From positions 7,750,001 through 7,814,000 of the forward strand of contig NZ_CP080521.1 of NCBI RefSeq assembly GCF_019468565.1: a stretch of 64,000 nt of DNA, read 5' to 3'. Shown here piece by piece: positions 61,640 to 64,000 of this stretch. The position numbers and the translations under genes are program-made. This DNA comes from Pseudonocardia sp. DSM 110487. Its GTDB lineage: Bacteria; Actinomycetota; Actinomycetes; Mycobacteriales; Pseudonocardiaceae. The notes under the pieces were generated by a model, which was not told where the DNA came from, did not search any database, and saw nothing but the letters and a program-made list of their open reading frames with translations. Position 1 is the stretch's first letter. Each line of letters begins with the position of its first letter.

Positions 61640-62435
61640 GGGTCTCCTCCTGGACGGACTGGCCCGCGAGGATCCGTCGGATGGCCCCCACCTCGGCGCG
61701 GAACGGGACAGATTCCCGGTCCCGGGGCCGCGGCAGGCCGATGTCCCGGATGTCGACGAGACGCCCGGGTCGGGACGCCATGACCACGATCCGGTCGGAC
61801 AGGTAGACGGCCTCGTCGATGTCGTGGGTGACGAACAGGACGGTCTTGCCCATCTCGAGGTGCAGTTGCGCGAGATCGTCGTTGAGGGCCTCGCGGGTGA
61901 ACGCGTCCAGCGCGCCGAAGGGTTCGTCCATGAACAGGACGTCCGGGTCGTGGACCAGGGCCCGGGCAATCGCGGCGCGCTGCTGCATGCCGCCGGACAG
62001 CTGAGCAGGCAGCCGGTCGGCCGCCTCGGTGAGGTGCACCCGGTCGAGCAGTTCGGCGATCCGTCGCCGGGCCGCATCGAGATCCAGGCCGAGGATCTGC
62101 GCGGGCAGGAGGAGGTTCTTCTCGACGGTCCGCCACTCGAGCAGTGCCGGCTGCTGGAAGACGATCCCGTACGTGCCCGGCGAGATCGGTCGGCCGGTGT
62201 CGCGGTAGGTGATGGCTCCGGCCGAGGGTCCGAGCAGCCCGGCGCACATCCGCAGGAGGGTTGTCTTCCCGCAGCCGCTCGGTCCGACCAGAGCGACGAA
62301 CTCTCCCTCGCGCACGGAGAACGAGGCGGGCTCCAGGGCGACGACCGGCCCTCGCTCACCGGGGAACTGCTTGGTGACGCGGTCGACGGACAGCAGGGCG
62401 TGATCCACCTCGGCGAGGTGCTGGATCGCGGTCAT
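61632..62435 (-). CDS. SsuB/TauB-like ABC ATPase
   Basis: 267 residues. Walker A GPSGCGKTT, signature LSGGMQQRAAIARALVHD, Walker B VLFMDEPFGALD and H-loop THDIDEAV. The SsuB/NrtD form of ATPase for NMT1-type importers. ATG at 62435 overlaps the NDP-type synthetase stop (ATGA). Confidence 0.92.
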   Translation of the reverse strand: MTAIQHLAEVDHALLSVDRVTKQFPGERGPVVALEPASFSVREGEFVALVGPSGCGKTTLLRMCAGLLGPSAGAITYRDTGRPISPGTYGIVFQQPALLEWRTVEKNLLLPAQILGLDLDAARRRIAELLDRVHLTEAADRLPAQLSGGMQQRAAIARALVHDPDVLFMDEPFGALDAFTREALNDDLAQLHLEMGKTVLFVTHDIDEAVYLSDRIVVMASRPGRLVDIRDIGLPRPRDRESVPFRAEVGAIRRILAGQSVQEETHD

Positions 62436-63877
62436 GATGCGACTTCCTCCGCTTCAGTGGCCCTGTTTTCCGGGACTCCGGTGCCGGACGCGAGTGCGGT
62501 GGCGAGGGCGCGGACCGCCCGCCCGGGGTCGTCATAGGTCGGGATCGCCACCCGGTTCAGGGCGGCCCGGGGTCGTCCGGACCCGCCGACCCACGCGACG
62601 GCCATGGCGAGCTCGCTCGCATGGCGGAATCGGGCCAGCGCGTCGACGAGTTCGTCCTCCCCGTCGGTGACGTTGCCCAGCATCACCATCACCGCGTCGA
62701 ACGAGCGGGCCTGCGACAAGACGTCCAGGACCCGGCCGAGCAGGCGAGGATCGGCCACGGCGGCACCGGTGATGTCGACCGGGTTGCCGACACTCCCGAA
62801 CGCCGGGACGACGCCCGCGAGACGTCCGCGGGTGGTCGGGTCGAGCGGCGGCACGTCGAGGCCTGCGCGTACGGCCTCGTCGGCGGTGACCGCGCCGGCA
62901 CCGCCGGAGATCGTCACGATGGCGACGCGGCCCCCCGCCGGTCGCCGCGCCGCCAGTGCCGTAGCCGTGTCCAGCAGGCTCTGCATCCCGCTCACGGCGT
63001 GGGCGCCGCTGCGCTCCACGATCTCCGCCAGTTCCCCGGCGATCGGTGGGAGGCCGGTGTGTGCGCTCGCGGCTCGGCTGCCGGGCGGGGTCAGCCCACC
63101 CGGCAGGAGGACGACCGCCGTGCCGGTCTCCCGGGCGGCGGACAGGGCCGCCGCGAGGGCGATCGGGTCGCGCGCACCCTCGACGTAGCCGGCGATCACC
63201 GAGACGTCGGGGTCCATGGCAAGCGCGCCCACCACCTCCGCCGTGGAGAGATCCGCCTCGTTGCCGGTGCTGAACATGGAATGGACACCGATGCCGCCTC
63301 GCTGTGCGGCGCTGAACAGGAAGCTGGCCACGGCCCCGGACTGGGACACCAAGGCGATGCGCCCAGGCACGAGGTCGATCTCGTCGAGCGCTGAGGTGAA
63401 GGTCAGCGGAATCCGACGTGCGACCGAAACAGCGCCGAGACAGTTCGGTCCGAGCACCCGGATCCCGGTGGCCACCGAGATGTCGACGAGCCGCCGTTGC
63501 AGGGCCGGCCCGTCGCCGCCCACCTCGGCCCACCCCGACGACAGCACGATGGCCGCCGTGCACCCCAGGTCCGCGAGCTCCTCGATCGCCTGCACGGTCT
63601 GGCCCGCCGGGAGGCCGATCACCGCGACATCCACCGGACCGTCGATCGCGTCGATACGAGGGACGGCTCGATTCCCCTGCACCGTCGAGGCATGGGGATT
63701 GACGGGGATGATCCCCCGGAACCCGTACCGGCCCAGATAGGACACGGGGCGCCCCGAGATCTTCCTGGGATCCGTGGAGGCCCCCACGACCGCCACCCGT
63801 CGAGGCTGCAGCAAGGCGTCGAGCCACGCGGGTCGCCCGCCGCGCGTTGCTGATCTCCCGCTGGCGTGACGACGCAC
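62432..63877 (-). CDS. CoA-binding NDP-type acyl-CoA synthetase subunit (no ATP-grasp)
   Basis: 481 residues from the GTG at 63877, preceded by GGAGGGAAC (a GTG at 63898 is the alternative). CoA-binding Rossmann domain RVAVVGASTDPRKISGRPVSY, then succinyl-CoA-synthetase-like domains with GPNCLGAV, SQSGAVASF, GNEADLSTAEVVGAL and the conserved-His segment SAHTG. It matches the alpha part of ADP-forming acetyl-CoA synthetases and lacks the ATP-grasp beta part, so it needs a partner encoded elsewhere, or works differently. First gene of the operon running to 57121. Confidence 0.83.
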   Translation of the reverse strand: MRRHASGRSATRGGRPAWLDALLQPRRVAVVGASTDPRKISGRPVSYLGRYGFRGIIPVNPHASTVQGNRAVPRIDAIDGPVDVAVIGLPAGQTVQAIEELADLGCTAAIVLSSGWAEVGGDGPALQRRLVDISVATGIRVLGPNCLGAVSVARRIPLTFTSALDEIDLVPGRIALVSQSGAVASFLFSAAQRGGIGVHSMFSTGNEADLSTAEVVGALAMDPDVSVIAGYVEGARDPIALAAALSAARETGTAVVLLPGGLTPPGSRAASAHTGLPPIAGELAEIVERSGAHAVSGMQSLLDTATALAARRPAGGRVAIVTISGGAGAVTADEAVRAGLDVPPLDPTTRGRLAGVVPAFGSVGNPVDITGAAVADPRLLGRVLDVLSQARSFDAVMVMLGNVTDGEDELVDALARFRHASELAMAVAWVGGSGRPRAALNRVAIPTYDDPGRAVRALATALASGTGVPENRATEAEEVAS

Positions 63878-63898
63878 GTTCCCTCCTCGGCGAGGCAC

Positions 63899-63920
63899 TT
63901 GATTCTTGATACAAAATCAA
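63899..63920. promoter_or_regulatory. AT-rich inverted repeat in a divergent promoter
   Basis: TTGATT and AATCAA arms separated by 10 bp, with an inner TTG-ATA-CAA. The tract is sharply AT-rich beside GC-rich coding DNA. Probably an operator for the leftward operon (start 63877) and for the rightward gene starting near 63989. Confidence 0.45.
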
Positions 63921-63988
63921 AAATCTGGCTGCTAGCATGCGGACTCCGCCTTGGCGGTGTCAAGGGCCCGTGTGCGAGGAGGTCGGCG

Positions 63989-64000
63989 TTGCGAGCGCCT
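63989..64000 (+). CDS. Possible start of a gene running off the right edge
   Basis: GAGGAGG at 63976-63982 is followed 6 nt later by TTG, then four codons to the window end. Spacing and the divergent promoter suggest a gene start, possibly the regulator of the leftward operon. Too short to name. Confidence 0.3.

Noticed and set aside
1..64000. CRISPR array, tRNA, rRNA, prophage or intact insertion sequence
   Set aside because: No regularly spaced repeats, no clover-leaf or CCA-type ends, and no transposase or integrase motifs were seen by eye. A tRNAscan or Infernal search would be decisive.

Overview
The window is chromosomal DNA of a high-GC Actinomycetota. Frequent GTG starts, ATGA/GTGA/TGATG start-stop overlaps, two F420-type luciferase-like oxidoreductases, a mycothiol-associated DinB-type protein and IdeR/DtxR-like iron boxes all fit a Pseudonocardia- or Amycolatopsis-like soil bacterium. 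The genus is an inference. I saw no rRNA, tRNA, CRISPR array, intact insertion sequence or phage gene. The window looks like an accessory catabolic and transport region, packed with small operons that each sit beside their own regulator.

Layout. 1-6.0 kb: an FAD monooxygenase divergent from a TetR regulator, then an ABC exporter/two-component operon read leftward. 6.0-8.7 kb: a shikimate-type MFS carrier and a divergent type II dehydroquinase-like protein facing a GntR regulator. 8.8-15.2 kb: a TetR-controlled operon of an epoxide hydrolase, two NmrA-like proteins and a 788-aa three-module fusion (QueG/reductive-dehalogenase-like Fe-S module, SCP2 domain, FMN/2Fe-2S reductase). 15.2-19.7 kb: a TPR protein, an XRE-cupin regulator and a DUF3311/Na-solute symporter/TIGR04076/F420 operon. 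19.9-23.9 kb: a desaturase, an HTH regulator, an SDR and several decayed gene fragments. 23.9-30.5 kb: a putatively iron-regulated cluster of MerR, frameshifted O-methyltransferase, FecB-like lipoprotein and paired ABC half-transporters. 30.6-36.9 kb: a DeoR regulator divergent from a sugar ABC importer with a class II aldolase and an ADP-dependent sugar kinase. 36.9-37.8 kb: non-coding and repeat-rich.

37.8-46.6 kb holds a complete benzoate-to-muconolactone route: benAB and a fused benC-benD rightward, and catR-catB-catA-catC plus a BenK/PcaK-type carrier leftward. BenABC makes the cis-diol, BenD oxidises it to catechol, CatA opens the ring, and CatB and CatC carry muconate to the enol-lactone. 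A strong hairpin and a LAL-type LuxR regulator follow. 50.2-55.9 kb: a molybdenum hydroxylase operon whose large subunit is encoded by two translationally coupled genes, with an amidohydrolase and a YciI protein, opposite a GntR regulator with a perfect 18-bp palindrome between them. 57.1-63.9 kb: a tightly coupled leftward operon of a CoA-binding NDP-type synthetase, an SsuABC/NMT1-type importer, an AMP-forming acyl-CoA ligase and an F420 oxidoreductase, suggesting import, CoA activation and reduction of an unknown carboxylate.

The most unusual items are the three-module reductase fusion, the BenC-BenD fusion, the split molybdenum hydroxylase, the ADP-kinase sugar operon, the divergent dehydroquinase-like protein, and two repeat/hairpin elements.
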